Shown: piece after piece, positions 1 to 9,062 of the stretch | Numbering within the stretch: the stretch's first letter is position 1 | How the letters are laid out: each line of letters begins with the position of its first letter | NCBI GenBank assembly: GCA_026400815.1 | Contig: JAPLOI010000025.1 | Coordinates: 1-64,000, forward strand | Source: Alphaproteobacteria bacterium | Lineage (GTDB): Bacteria > Pseudomonadota > Alphaproteobacteria > Acetobacterales > Acetobacteraceae | DNA length: 64,000 nt | Direction of reading: 5' to 3' | Notes under the pieces: generated by a model | The model's input: the letters and a program-made list of their open reading frames with translations, nothing else | Told to the model about the DNA's origin: nothing | Database searches by the model: none | Program-made: the position numbers and the translations under genes

Positions 1-45
1 AGCCACCAGTCTGGATCGAAGGTCATTGGAGAGTGGCTTGCCCAT
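1..45 (-). mobile_element. IS630-type transposase, first 15 codons at the window edge
   Basis: Reading leftward off the window, an ATG at 45-43 opens a frame for MGKPLSNDLRSRLVA. This resembles the usual N-terminus of IS630-family transposases, which start with a short KPxSxDLRxRxV segment leading into a helix-turn-helix. Only 15 residues are visible, so the family call rests on that motif. The segment CTGGCCCCCTGAC at about 49-61 lies where the terminal inverted repeat would be expected, but this cannot be verified without the other end. The alternative is chance similarity. Confidence 0.55.
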
Positions 46-79
46 GCATACTGGCCCCCTGACCAGCCTGCACGGTGAA

Positions 80-493
80 TCACATCTCAACCGCGTCGGG
101 GAATCCAATCTGATTCATATCGGACGGCTTTTGCTCTAGTTCGGATCTGCCGCTGTAGGAGTCATGGCCGAGATTGTGGAGTAGGCCAATCTCCTCGATA
201 TGCTTGCGATCTTTACTAGCTGCCTTAATGAGCCGAACGGGGTTGCCTAACCCGAGCGCCAAACCAATTTCGAAAGTCACATTGTGATTGGGTTCGGAGA
301 TGTCGGCGATAAGCGCATTTGCGCTGCCGACCCAACTTTGTACCGATTGGCCTATGGGCTTGCCAGATGTATCGTTCCGGTTCCAAGGAACAAAGCTGAA
401 CTCGGCTGATCGTGCCCCGTCGCACGCGGACGTGATAGTGTCAGCGAGCAGAGGGTCTGAGGACGAGAAGGCTATGAAAGTCGTATGCGGCAT
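80..493 (-). CDS. short TIR-like / nucleotide-binding fold protein, probably C-terminally truncated
   Basis: 137 aa from ATG 493, chosen because the fold begins at MPHTTFIAFSSSDP; a longer upstream reading frame has no family features. The block VGSANALIADISEPNHNV followed by TFEIGLALGLGNPVRLI has the shape of TIR-like and nucleoside-deoxyribosyltransferase-like domains, where xDISxxNxNVxxEIGxAxxxGxPVxLI forms a strand-loop-helix of the nucleotide site. Family members that I recall are longer and continue past the IGLLHNLGHDSY segment. This one stops about 30 residues later and lies 34 bp from a transposase start, so truncation by the insertion sequence is plausible. Base composition is lower in GC than its neighbours. 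Function is unknown; some relatives act in NAD-linked defence. Confidence 0.5.
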   Translation of the reverse strand: MPHTTFIAFSSSDPLLADTITSACDGARSAEFSFVPWNRNDTSGKPIGQSVQSWVGSANALIADISEPNHNVTFEIGLALGLGNPVRLIKAASKDRKHIEEIGLLHNLGHDSYSGRSELEQKPSDMNQIGFPDAVEM

Positions 494-716
494 CGTCGAT
501 TCGCGCCCTCGTGAGTGAACGAACAGATATAGATTAACTTCTTCATGCAGACTGCGCCACAGGTTTTCCAAAAGCCATAATTGCAAAACAAGATCGTTAT
601 GGTGTTTGCGCGTCATTGTATTCTCGGAGCAACCTAAGGTTGTGCAATCCCGCCCATCCAGGCACACTTCTTGCAGCACCCCCGCCACCTAACGCTCACT
701 CTAAGGCCCCAGCCCC
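494..716. other. AT-richer intergenic region between divergent genes
   Basis: This gap separates the TIR-like gene (leftward) from the flavin oxidoreductase (rightward). It is visibly AT-richer than the rest up to about 640. It should contain both promoters, but I see no convincing -35/-10 pair on either strand. Confidence 0.4.
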
Positions 717-1742
717 ATGCGCCTAGGCGTCTTCCTCTTCCACGAATCCCGCAACCCCGGCGCCGACCACGCCACCATTCATGAGGCGGTCGCCGAGGCC
801 CAGCTCGCCGAGCAGCTCGGCATGGATGCCGCCTTCCTCGCGGAGCACCATTTCGACGGCAACTGCGTCTACGTCGATCCACCCGCCTTCGCCGCCGCCC
901 TGGCCATGGCCACGAAGCGCATCAAGATCGGCTTCGCCGTCCTGCAAACCTCGCTCTACCACCCGCTGCGCATGGCCGAGCAGCTCTCCCTGATCGACAA
1001 CCTGTCCAACGGCCGCCTCATCGTCGGCCTCGGCCGCGGCTCCATGGTCAACCTGCACGAATACGCCGGCTACCAGATCGATCCCGCCACGGCCCAAGAC
1101 CGCTTCGAGGAGATCGAGCAGATCCTCCTCAAATGCTGGAACGGCGAGAAGGTCAGCCACCAGGGCACCTACTGGAACTTCGATATCCCGATGCTCCGGC
1201 CCCGCCCCTACACCAAGCCCCACCCGCAGATCCTGCGCTCCGTCGCCTCGGAAGCCTCCCTCGCCGCCCAGGCGCGCCAGGGCCGCCCCGTCATCATGGC
1301 CGCCGCCACCGCCAAGGGCGCGGCCCGCAGCATCGCCACCTACCGCGAAGCAGCCAGAGAAGCCGGCTTCACCACCCAGCAGATCGACCACGCCATCTCC
1401 CAGTGCTGGGTCGCCCGCACCGTCATCCTCGCCCCCACCGATGCCGAAGCCAACGACGTCGGCCTGCCCTATTTCAGGCAGATGCAACAATACCGGGCAG
1501 CCCAATCCACCGCCTTCGAAGCCCGCGTCGCCGAGCAATCCACCAAATCCGCCCCGCCCGTCCTCTGCGGCGCGCCAGACACCATCCGGGAGGATTTCAC
1601 CTCGCTCGCCGCCACCGGCATCGGCGGCTGCATCATCCGCTTCCGCACCGGCCCCATGCCCGCCGAATTCTCCCAGCGCGCCCTCAGCCTCTTCATGTCC
1701 GAAATCGCCCCCGACCTCACCCGCCAACCCGTGCCCGCCTAA
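717..1742 (+). CDS. LLM-class flavin-dependent oxidoreductase (bacterial luciferase-like)
   Basis: 341 aa, normal length for single-domain luciferase-like monooxygenases. The N-terminus MRLGVFLFHESRNPGADH, the segment AFLAEHHFDG near residue 40, and the beta-barrel pattern RIKIGFAVLQT and SNGRLIVGLGRGS fit the FMN/F420-type TIM barrel. Such enzymes usually oxidise small organic substrates with reduced FMN and oxygen in the cytoplasm; the substrate cannot be read from sequence. It stands alone on this strand, with a chemoreceptor converging on it from the right. Confidence 0.85.
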   Translation: MRLGVFLFHESRNPGADHATIHEAVAEAQLAEQLGMDAAFLAEHHFDGNCVYVDPPAFAAALAMATKRIKIGFAVLQTSLYHPLRMAEQLSLIDNLSNGRLIVGLGRGSMVNLHEYAGYQIDPATAQDRFEEIEQILLKCWNGEKVSHQGTYWNFDIPMLRPRPYTKPHPQILRSVASEASLAAQARQGRPVIMAAATAKGAARSIATYREAAREAGFTTQQIDHAISQCWVARTVILAPTDAEANDVGLPYFRQMQQYRAAQSTAFEARVAEQSTKSAPPVLCGAPDTIREDFTSLAATGIGGCIIRFRTGPMPAEFSQRALSLFMSEIAPDLTRQPVPA

Positions 1743-1806
1743 CCTCTCCGCACGAACCCCGTAGCCCGCATCTTGATGCGGGTCACGCCACCACCCCCAA
1801 AAGAAA

Positions 1807-1837
1807 AAGGCCACCGGGCACAAACCCCGGTGGCCTT
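1807..1837 (-). terminator. intrinsic terminator of the chemoreceptor gene
   Basis: A perfect 12-bp stem (AAGGCCACCGGG at 1807-1818, complement at 1826-1837) surrounds a 7-nt loop. Read on the minus strand it is followed by a T-rich run, the complement of AAAAGAAAAA at 1799-1808. That is the expected layout for rho-independent termination of leftward transcription, 60 bp after the chemoreceptor stop codon. It may also stop rightward transcripts from the oxidoreductase gene. Confidence 0.8.
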
Positions 1838-1897
1838 CACCTTCAGCGCAGAAACCCGCCGGTCAACCAGCCCGCCCCCCACACCAACCACGCGCCC

Positions 1898-3937
1898 TCA
1901 CGCCGCCAGCGCCATCCCCTGCTCCGGCACCACGGGCGCCGCGGCCGTATCGGCGCGCATGTCGGCCAGGAACTGCCCCACCTCCGCGTCCAGCGTCTCC
2001 GCCACCGCCGCCAACTCCTCCGCGGTCCCCAGCACCACCCGGCTCTGCTGCCCCGTCTGCTGCGCGATCCCCGCCACCTCGGTCAGGGTCGCGTTCGTGG
2101 CCGCATTCGCCCGGTTCACCAGCTGGATCGTCGAAGCGATCTCGCGCGTCGCGTTTTCCTGCTCCTCCACCGCCGCCGCGATCATCGCCGCCACGCCCTC
2201 AACCCCGCGGATCGCCTTCACCAGCCGCGCCATCTCCGCCTCGGCCGTGCTGGAAGCCTGCCGCACGCCGTCGATCCGCTGGCCGATCTCCGCCGCCGAG
2301 CGCGTGCTCCGCTCCGCCAGCGCCTTCACCTCGCCGGCCACCACCGCGAAGCCCCGCCCCGCCTCCCCCGCCCGCGCCGCCTCGATCGTCGCGTTCAGCG
2401 AAAGCAGGCTTGTCCGCGCCGCAATCTCGGTAATCGCGCCCAGGATCGTCTCGATCTCCCGCGCCCGGCTCGCCAGCCCGCCTACCTCGCGCTCGGTCGC
2501 ACCCACGCTCGCCGTCGCCGCCCCGATCTGCTCACTGGCATGCCCCACCTGGCGCGTGATCTCGTTCACCGAGGCACCAAGCTGCTCCGCCGCGGCGGCC
2601 ACCGCCGCCAGGTCGCCGCCCACACGCTGCGCGTCCGCCGCCGTCACGCCCACCGCCTCGCCAGACCGCGCCGCCTGCGTGTGCATCTGCCGCGCCGCCG
2701 CGTCGATCCCGCGCGAAGCCGCGCCCAGCCGGGCCAGAATCCCGGCGATGCTCTCGGCGAACCGCGCCGTATGCTGCTCCATCGCATCCTGCCGGGCCTG
2801 CCGCTGCACCTGCGCCGCCGCCGCCGCCACCGCCATCCGCTCGTTCTCGATCAGCGCCTCACGAAACACCCGCGTGGCCTCGGCCAGGTCGCTCATCTCG
2901 TCGCGCACCGGCCCGGCATCCGGCAGCGCCACGTCGCGCCGCCCCTGTGCCAGCGCCTCCACCGCATCCACCATCCGCGCCACCCGCCGCGCGATCGCCC
3001 GGCCGATCGCGATCCCGCTACCCGCCATCGCCAGCAGGGCCACGGCCAGCCCCACCAATGTCGCCCACTCCAGCCACGATGTCGTCCGGTCCGCCTCCGC
3101 GCGCAGCGCCGCCACCCGTGCCGCATTGTGCACCAGCAACGCCTCCATCGCGTCGCCGAGCCGTGCCGCCTGGCCGCGCTGCTGCTCGATCTGGTTCGGC
3201 AGCTCCACTTGCACGTCGGCAAAGGCGCGAAAGGCGCTGCGATACGCCGCCAGCCCCGCCTCCAGCGCACCACCCTCTTCCTCGGTCAGCCCCGCCGTCT
3301 CCAGCAACTCGCCGAACAGCCCCATCGGCCCCACCATGCCGGCGGCATGCACGGAATCCCCGGTGCGCCGGAAATCGCGCTCATGGCCGCGCATCTGTGC
3401 CACCGCCAGCTGCAGTCGCACCACCCCCGGGCTGGGCGGGTCGCTGGCCAGCGCCAGAACGTCTAGCCGTTCCTCCAACCGCCCAGCCGCCGCCTCCAGG
3501 GCCACCTCAAGCCCAGGTGCCTCCGCCGTCCCCAGCTCAGCCAGCGCCGCCCGCACCGTCGCGAAATCGCGGCTGTACACCTCCACCAGCCGCCGTAATT
3601 CGGCGATCTCGCCAGCCATGCGCGCGTCTCCGCCCGCCTCCTGCGCCGCGGTGAGCAACGCCAGCGCCTGCGCCATCGCCTCGCCCTCGCCCCGCGCCAG
3701 CTCCGGCCTGCGCTCGGCAATGAAGCGCTGCCCCAGCCCCCGTGCTGCTTCGAAGGTCAGGCCAGCCCGTGTCACCTTCAGGTTCGCCTCAAGCGCCTGC
3801 TCCTGCGCCGCCCGCGCGTCATCGATCGATCGTTGGTTGAAGGCGGCGAAGCCCCCCACGAGCAGAAAGGCCACAACCCCCACCAGGGAAATCGCAAGAA
3901 CCTGAAATCGCAACGGTATCGTATATTGTCGAGACAT
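1898..3937 (-). CDS. methyl-accepting chemotaxis protein
   Basis: 679 aa. A short cytoplasmic N-terminus leads to TM1 (about 13-33), a periplasmic four-helix-type sensor rich in Ala/Leu/Glu (about 35-285), TM2 (about 290-312), a HAMP domain (about 313-365) and a long coiled-coil signalling domain. The conserved hairpin tip is at about 505-540 ([20 protein letters not shown] followed by [14 protein letters not shown]), where CheA and CheW dock. The C-terminus lacks a CheR-tethering pentapeptide. No chemotaxis genes are adjacent, so it is an orphan receptor. The ligand cannot be inferred. Confidence 0.93.
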   Translation of the reverse strand: MSRQYTIPLRFQVLAISLVGVVAFLLVGGFAAFNQRSIDDARAAQEQALEANLKVTRAGLTFEAARGLGQRFIAERRPELARGEGEAMAQALALLTAAQEAGGDARMAGEIAELRRLVEVYSRDFATVRAALAELGTAEAPGLEVALEAAAGRLEERLDVLALASDPPSPGVVRLQLAVAQMRGHERDFRRTGDSVHAAGMVGPMGLFGELLETAGLTEEEGGALEAGLAAYRSAFRAFADVQVELPNQIEQQRGQAARLGDAMEALLVHNAARVAALRAEADRTTSWLEWATLVGLAVALLAMAGSGIAIGRAIARRVARMVDAVEALAQGRRDVALPDAGPVRDEMSDLAEATRVFREALIENERMAVAAAAAQVQRQARQDAMEQHTARFAESIAGILARLGAASRGIDAAARQMHTQAARSGEAVGVTAADAQRVGGDLAAVAAAAEQLGASVNEITRQVGHASEQIGAATASVGATEREVGGLASRAREIETILGAITEIAARTSLLSLNATIEAARAGEAGRGFAVVAGEVKALAERSTRSAAEIGQRIDGVRQASSTAEAEMARLVKAIRGVEGVAAMIAAAVEEQENATREIASTIQLVNRANAATNATLTEVAGIAQQTGQQSRVVLGTAEELAAVAETLDAEVGQFLADMRADTAAAPVVPEQGMALAA

Positions 3938-4276
3938 TTTGCGGCCCTTGTAGAGGCCCCTAATTTTTCACGCGGCGCTTACTGGATTCTAAAAATTTAT
4001 CCATGATTTTATGAAAAAGACATGACAAGACACTGTGTATAAATTAATACAGGCGCCAAACGAATGACATGGCCACACAATGGCAAGCATCGCGCCGCGG
4101 CACTAGCCGTCCCCCGCCTCACCCGCCGCGGCCCGGCCCACCAGCCCTGTCCCTGCGGCGCCGCGGTGCCAAAAGGCAGAAGCGGGTGGCACTTGGGGGG
4201 CTGGCGACATCCCTATGGCGAAATTTTTTCTAACTACCCCTTGCAGCGGTCAGTCGCTGGGCGTATATTCCCATCC
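3938..4276. other. intergenic region, AT-rich on its left third
   Basis: 3938-4060 is strikingly AT-rich and should carry the leftward chemoreceptor promoter, although no clear sigma70 pair stands out. 4064-4240 is GC-rich and could be read as an N-terminal extension of the next gene. The promoter at 4241-4269 argues that it is non-coding. Confidence 0.45.
4241..4269 (+). promoter_or_regulatory. sigma70-type promoter for a leaderless transcript
   Basis: -35 TTGCAG (4241-4246), a 17-bp spacer, and -10 TATATT (4264-4269). Only 7 bp separate the -10 from the ATG at 4277, so transcription should start at or within one or two bases of the start codon. The paralogue at 37.3 kb has the same arrangement. 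Confidence 0.7.
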
Positions 4277-4978
4277 ATGACATGGGCATGGCACAACCCC
4301 GTACCGGTTGCACACGACCACCCACCCCACCCGGGGCTGGACCTGATCGCACGCCTGGAATCCGTCTTTCTCCCCCTGCTGCTGCGCATCGCCACCTTCG
4401 CCAACCTCCTCCCCACCCAGCCCCATCTCGCCGTCCTCACCCCCGCGCCCCTCCTCATGGCGCGTATCCTCCTGGCCCGCGCCCGCCTCGCCCGCACCCA
4501 CGCCCGCATCGCCGCTCTCCTGCACCGCCTCATTGAAGGCACCTGGCAGCCCCCGCGTCCGCACACCCCCCGTGCGTCCCGCAAACGCGCCCCCTCCCCC
4601 TACCTCCCCCGCCGCCCCGGCTGGCTCGGCCACGTGACAGACCACCACGTCCGCGCCCATGCCAGCCAGCTCACCCATCTCCTCAACGATGCCGGCACCC
4701 AGGTCATCCTCGCCCACGCCCCCGCCCAGGCCCGCGCCTCCCTCGCCCGCCTCCTCCGCGGCCCCACCCGCCTCCTGGCGCTCGATCTCCCCACCCAACT
4801 CCAGTTCCACGGCCCCCCGCGCCCGCCCCGCATCCGCAAACCGACTCTTCTCTCCCCTCGCCGCAGGCGGGGGGAGCCGGAGGGGGGCTCTTGCTTGCTC
4901 CCCACCGACCGCCCCATCCCCAAAAACGCCCTCGCCTTCGCCCGCTACAACCGCCGAAGATTCGGAAAAGGCGCCTGA
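4277..4978 (+). CDS. hypothetical Pro/Arg/Ala-rich protein, paralogue of the gene at 37354
   Basis: 233 aa from ATG 4277, set by the promoter just upstream. Helical, Leu/Ala-rich N-terminal half (ARTHARIAALLHRLIEGT) followed by a Pro/Arg-rich linker, then a PxRPGWLGH motif, a second helical segment (LTHLLNDAGTQVILAHAPAQ) and a basic C-terminus. The protein at 37354 has the same order: HRIAHRFLALFARWQ, a Pro-rich linker, LPRAFGWANK, then LEDLIVNRAAELRPFLQAAP. No catalytic motif, signal peptide or clear membrane segment is visible. Function unknown. The segment between about 4855 and 4900 reads like inserted repeat (GGCGGGGGGAGCCGG). The next gene follows after 106 bp. Confidence 0.6.
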   Translation: MTWAWHNPVPVAHDHPPHPGLDLIARLESVFLPLLLRIATFANLLPTQPHLAVLTPAPLLMARILLARARLARTHARIAALLHRLIEGTWQPPRPHTPRASRKRAPSPYLPRRPGWLGHVTDHHVRAHASQLTHLLNDAGTQVILAHAPAQARASLARLLRGPTRLLALDLPTQLQFHGPPRPPRIRKPTLLSPRRRRGEPEGGSCLLPTDRPIPKNALAFARYNRRRFGKGA

Positions 4979-5084
4979 GCCACCGCGCCAACCCACGACT
5001 CATTCATTCCACTATCAAAATTACCCCACAAATCCCCTCGCCAACCGCCCCCCAATGCCCCAAATCCCAGGGCGGGAGGCCCCA

Positions 5085-6656
5085 ATGACCGATATCCTCA
5101 TCGCCGCCGGCGACGCGCCCTGCCTGCTTCACCTGCCCACCGCCAACCGCCACGGCCTCATCGCCGGCGCCACCGGCACGGGCAAAACCATCACCCTGCA
5201 AGTGATGGCCGAAGCCTTCTCCGCCGCCGGCGTCCCGGTCGTCTGCGCGGATATCAAGGGCGACCTCTCCGGCATTGCCATGCCCGGCAAGCCCAACCCA
5301 AAACTCGAATCCCGCGCCGCGAAACTGGGCGTGACGGATTTCGCCTACCGCGCCTCGCCCGTCGTCTTCTGGGATGTCTTCGGCCAACAGGGCCACCCCA
5401 TCCGCGCCACCATCGCCGAAATGGGCCCCACCCTCCTGGCCAGAATGCTGGACCTCACCGAAGCCCAGGAAGGCGTCCTCAACATCGCCTTCGCCCTGGC
5501 CGACGACGAAGGCCTGCTATTGCTGGACTTCAAGGACCTCCGCGCCGTCCTCTCCCACGTCGCCGAACGCGCCAGCGAACTCGGCACCGAATACGGCAAC
5601 GTCAGCAAGGCCAGCGTCGGCACCATCCAGCGCAAGCTGCTGATGCTGGATCAACAGGGCGGCGAAACCTTCTTCGGCGAACCCGCCCTCGAACTCGCCG
5701 ACCTCATGCTACTTACGCCGGATGGCCGCGGCGCCATCAACGTCCTGGCCGCCGACAAGCTCATCCACTCGCCCCGCCTCTACGCCACCTTCCTGCTCTG
5801 GCTGCTCTCGGAACTCTTCGAGGAGCTGCCGGAAGTCGGCGACATGGAGAAGCCCAAGCTCGTCTTCTTCTTCGACGAAGCCCACCTCCTCTTCAACGAC
5901 GCCCCCAAGGCCCTCGTCGAGAAAGTCGAACAGGTCGTCCGCCTCATCCGCAGCAAGGGCGTCGGCATCTACTTCGTCACCCAGAACCCGCTCGACCTGC
6001 CGCAAACCGTCCTCGCCCAGCTTGGCAACCGCGTCCAGCACGCGCTGCGCGCCTTCACCCCCGCCGACCAGAAAGCCGTAAAGGCCGCCGCCGAGACCTT
6101 CCGCACCAACCCCCGCCTCAACGTCACCAGCGCCATCACCGAACTCGAAGTCGGCGAAGCCCTCGTCTCCCTGCTCGATGGCAAAGGCATCCCCGGCATC
6201 GTCCAACGCGCCAAGGTCGCCCCACCCCGCGGCCGCATCGGCCCCGTCACGTCAGAGGAACGCGCCGAGCTCATGCAGCGCTCCCCCCTCGCCGGCCGCT
6301 ACGAACAGGCGCTGGATCGCGATTCCGCCTACGAGATGCTCAACGGCCGCGCCCACACCGTCGCCGACGCCGCGCCCCGCCTGGTCGCCTTCGACCCCTC
6401 CAACCCCTGGGGCACCATGAGTGCCCCAGCCAGGGAATCCTCCCCCTGGGGTGCCGCCACCGCCCCGCCGCCCAGCCGCGCCCCCTACGAACCGCCGGCT
6501 CGCCGCGCCCCGGCGCCGCAGCAGGATCCGCTGATGGCCATGCTGCTGGGTGACGGCAGGCGGGAGGGCATCGCCCAAGCCTTCGCCAAATCCGCCGCCC
6601 GCTCCCTCGGCGGTTCCGTCGTCCGCGGCCTGCTCGGCAGCATCCTCAAGCGCTGA
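5085..6656 (+). CDS. HerA-like helicase domain protein (DUF853 family ATPase)
   Basis: 523 aa from ATG 5085, preceded by the ribosome site GGCGGGAGG. Walker A GATGTGKT is at about 28-35 and Walker B LVFFFDEAHLLF at about 258-269, followed by a RecA-type sensor region GVGIYFVTQNPLDLP. The C-terminal 100 residues are low-complexity and Pro-rich before a conserved end (SLGGSVVRGLLGSILKR). The length matches the DUF853 family of stand-alone HerA-type ATPases. Their role is not settled; they are DNA-translocase-like, and no nurA-like nuclease lies next to it. The last 11 bp overlap the convergent CoA-transferase gene. Confidence 0.88.
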   Translation: MTDILIAAGDAPCLLHLPTANRHGLIAGATGTGKTITLQVMAEAFSAAGVPVVCADIKGDLSGIAMPGKPNPKLESRAAKLGVTDFAYRASPVVFWDVFGQQGHPIRATIAEMGPTLLARMLDLTEAQEGVLNIAFALADDEGLLLLDFKDLRAVLSHVAERASELGTEYGNVSKASVGTIQRKLLMLDQQGGETFFGEPALELADLMLLTPDGRGAINVLAADKLIHSPRLYATFLLWLLSELFEELPEVGDMEKPKLVFFFDEAHLLFNDAPKALVEKVEQVVRLIRSKGVGIYFVTQNPLDLPQTVLAQLGNRVQHALRAFTPADQKAVKAAAETFRTNPRLNVTSAITELEVGEALVSLLDGKGIPGIVQRAKVAPPRGRIGPVTSEERAELMQRSPLAGRYEQALDRDSAYEMLNGRAHTVADAAPRLVAFDPSNPWGTMSAPARESSPWGAATAPPPSRAPYEPPARRAPAPQQDPLMAMLLGDGRREGIAQAFAKSAARSLGGSVVRGLLGSILKR

Positions 6657-7854
6657 CCAGCACGCCCTTCCCCGCCAACGCCGCGATCTCCGCGGCGGAG
6701 AACCCGGCCTCGCCCAGCACCTCCGCGTTGTGTTCCCCCACACGCGGCGGCTGGCGCTGCAACGTGCCGCGTGCCCGCTCTGCGCCGAACTCCACCGGCA
6801 GCGCGGGAATGCCCGCCTTCACGCCGCTCTCGCCGCCGATGCGGCTGACGAACACATCGAGCAGCCCGCCAGTGGCGAGCAGATGCGCATCCTCGAACAG
6901 GTCGCCAGGCTTGCCCACCGGGGCCCAAGACACCCCGCAGCGCTCCAGCCGTGCGGCCACTTCCGCCGTTGGTAGCTGTGCCACCACCGTCTTCAGTTCC
7001 GGCACCAGCCAGCCGCGCTCCGTCACCCGCATCACGTTGGTCGCCAGCCGCGGATCGGCGGCCAAGGCCTGCAGGCCGAACTCCTCCGTGAAGCGCGCCC
7101 ATTGCTGGTCGCTGGTCACGCCGATGAACAACTGCCCGTCTGATGTCGGGAACACCTCGTAGATCGCCCAGGCGCCACGCCGCTCCGGCATCGGCGGCAT
7201 ATCCTCGCCGGTGATGGCGATGCCCGCCATGTGGGAGGCCATCAGGAACGCCGCACTCTCGAACAGCGCGCTGGATACACGCTGCCCCTTTCCCGTCACA
7301 TCCCGCTCCCGCAACGCCGCCTGCACCGCGACCACGCCGAACACCGCACCGAGGATATCGATCACCGAAGCCCCCGCCCGCAGCGGCCGGCCATAAGGCC
7401 CGGTCATGTGCGCCAGCCCCACATGGAACTGCACCACCTCGTCCAGCGCCGGCCGATGCGCATAGGGCCCCGCCAGATACCCCTTCAACGCGAGGTAGAT
7501 CAGCCGCGGATTGCGTGCCGCCAGTGCCTCATAGCCGCAGCCCAGCTTCTCCATCGTGCCCGGCCCGTAATTCTCCAGCACGATGTCCGCCCGCTCGGCC
7601 AGGCGATGCACCGCCGCCTGGCCCGCGGCCTGCTTCAGATCCACCGCGATGCTGCGCTTGTTCCGGTTGAAGGCGGCGAAGAACCCGGCCGCGAAGCCGC
7701 CGAGGCCGCGGGTGTGGTCCCCGTTCGGCGCCGGCTCCACCTTCACCACGTCGGCCCCGAGGTCAGCCAGCACCAGGCCCGCCGTCGGGCCCATGATGGT
7801 GTGGCTGAACTCCAGCACCTGAAGCCCCGCCAGGGGCCGGGCCGAAACCGTCAT
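6646..7854 (-). CDS. CaiB/BaiF (class III) CoA-transferase
   Basis: 402 aa. The N-terminus (PLAGLQVLEFSHTIMGPTAG, then LVLADLGADVVKVEPAPNGD) is the classic class III pattern, and the catalytic aspartate region is RPALDEVVQFHVGLAHMTG. The enzyme should move CoA between a donor acyl-CoA and an organic acid. Its ATG overlaps the stop codon of the upstream HMG-CoA-lyase-like gene by 4 bp, so the two are translationally coupled. The pair suggests activation and then cleavage of a branched 3-hydroxyacyl-CoA, for example a citramalyl- or HMG-like compound, but the substrate is an inference. Confidence 0.9.
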   Translation of the reverse strand: MTVSARPLAGLQVLEFSHTIMGPTAGLVLADLGADVVKVEPAPNGDHTRGLGGFAAGFFAAFNRNKRSIAVDLKQAAGQAAVHRLAERADIVLENYGPGTMEKLGCGYEALAARNPRLIYLALKGYLAGPYAHRPALDEVVQFHVGLAHMTGPYGRPLRAGASVIDILGAVFGVVAVQAALRERDVTGKGQRVSSALFESAAFLMASHMAGIAITGEDMPPMPERRGAWAIYEVFPTSDGQLFIGVTSDQQWARFTEEFGLQALAADPRLATNVMRVTERGWLVPELKTVVAQLPTAEVAARLERCGVSWAPVGKPGDLFEDAHLLATGGLLDVFVSRIGGESGVKAGIPALPVEFGAERARGTLQRQPPRVGEHNAEVLGEAGFSAAEIAALAGKGVLVSA

Positions 7855-8813
7855 TCCGCGGCCACGCGCCGGAAGGCGCCGAGGCTGCCGGCGTGGATCA
7901 GCTCGCTGGGCAGGACGTGGCCGACGATCTCTTCGGCCATGCGGCCGACCTCGATCAGCGCATCGAGATCAACGCCGGTTTCGATGCCCATCTCCTCGCA
8001 GAGCAGCACCAGCTCCTCGGTGCAGATATTGCCGGCGGCACCCTTCTGCCCCGCGAAGGGGCAGCCGCCGAGGCCGCCCACGGTGCTGTCGAACTGGTCG
8101 ATGCCCATCTTCAGCGCCGCATGCGCGTTGGCCACCGCCTGGCCGCGCGTGTCGTGCAGATGCAGGCCAATGCGCATCTCCGGCCACTTGGCGCGCACGG
8201 TGCCGATCACGCGCTCAATGCGCGGCGGGATGGCCCAGCCCATGGTATCGGCCAGTGAGAAGAACTCGATCTTCGCCCCGGCTTCGGCGGCGATGGCCAT
8301 GCCGTCTTCCAGCGTCTTCACCACCTGTTCCGGCGAGATGTCGCCCTGGTAGTTGCAGCCGAAGGCGGCCATCACGCCGATGCGCTTCACCGCGATGCCG
8401 TGGCTGAGATGCAGCGCCGTCTGCTTGCGCATCGCCGCCAGGTTTTCCTCATGGCTGCGGTTAAGGTTCTTGCGCGTGAAGCCCTCGCTGGCGGTGAGCG
8501 AGATGGAGCCGGTCATGGTGAGCTTTTCGCGATAGGCGAGCGCGCGTTCCAGACCGTTCGAGTTGAACCACAGCGCGGTGTAGTCCACGCCCGGCTTGGG
8601 CTTGAAGCCTTCTACCACGGCTTCGGCATCCGCCCAGCCCGGCACGAGGCGGGTGTTGACGAAGGAGCAGGCCTGGATGTGGTGCAGGCCGGTTTCGGCC
8701 AGGGCCTCGATCAGCTTGATCTTGTCGGCCGTCGGGATCGGGCCGGGCTCGATCTGGAAGCCCTCGCGGGGGCCTTCCTCATGGACATCCACGTGGCGGG
8801 GCAGGTCGGTCAT
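7851..8813 (-). CDS. hydroxymethylglutaryl-CoA lyase family protein
   Basis: 320 aa. DRE-TIM metallolyase signatures: VHEEGPREGFQ at the N-terminus (metal-binding strand, with E-G-P-R-E in place of the more common D-G-P-R-D), LHLHDTRGQAVAN (metal His pair) and the glycine-rich cysteine loop GGLGGCPFAGQKGAAGN. These fit cleavage of 3-hydroxy-3-methyl-acyl-CoA to acetyl-CoA plus a keto acid. Good ribosome site AGAGGAG 9 bp before ATG 8813. First gene of a two-gene operon with the CoA-transferase. Confidence 0.88.
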   Translation of the reverse strand: MTDLPRHVDVHEEGPREGFQIEPGPIPTADKIKLIEALAETGLHHIQACSFVNTRLVPGWADAEAVVEGFKPKPGVDYTALWFNSNGLERALAYREKLTMTGSISLTASEGFTRKNLNRSHEENLAAMRKQTALHLSHGIAVKRIGVMAAFGCNYQGDISPEQVVKTLEDGMAIAAEAGAKIEFFSLADTMGWAIPPRIERVIGTVRAKWPEMRIGLHLHDTRGQAVANAHAALKMGIDQFDSTVGGLGGCPFAGQKGAAGNICTEELVLLCEEMGIETGVDLDALIEVGRMAEEIVGHVLPSELIHAGSLGAFRRVAAE

Positions 8814-8870
8814 GGGTGGCGCTCCTCTTTGGGAAGCAGTTTACCGGGGGCGTTTGGCCGCGCCAACAGG

Positions 8871-9023
8871 GAAGCAAGGGTCTTCTTTTTCTGAAGAAAA
8901 AGAAGCAAAAAGACTTTCGGATCTTTGCACGGGGAAGCAGCCGAGTCGCAGTGTCCCTTGCCCGGGCGCCATCAAATGAAGTTTTTTTGCTTCTTTTTGT
9001 TCACAAAAAGAAGGTGCTTCCTT
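8871..9023. repeat. dispersed double-hairpin element, copy 1 (type B left, type C right)
   Basis: Left hairpin: 10-bp arms CTTCTTTTTC / GAAAAAGAAG around TGAA (8882-8905). Right hairpin: arms CTTCTTTTTG / CAAAAAGAAG around TTCA (8990-9013). Outer bases GGAAGCA and TGCTTCC are complementary. The centre is only weakly palindromic. This copy is unusual because it lies between two divergent gene starts, so it cannot act only as a terminator. Confidence 0.85.
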
Positions 9024-9062
9024 CCCCTTTTCCCTTGTTCCAGTATCGCCACGGAGGTGGGC

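Noticed and set aside
1133-3466. Long open frame (about 777 codons) on the plus strand across the chemoreceptor gene
   Set aside because: It is rich in Arg/Pro/His, has no motifs, and overlaps two genes with clear domains; it is a GC-driven antisense shadow.
4064-4276. 71-residue N-terminal extension of the unknown protein at 4277
   Set aside because: A good promoter ends 7 bp before ATG 4277, so upstream codons would not be transcribed from it.
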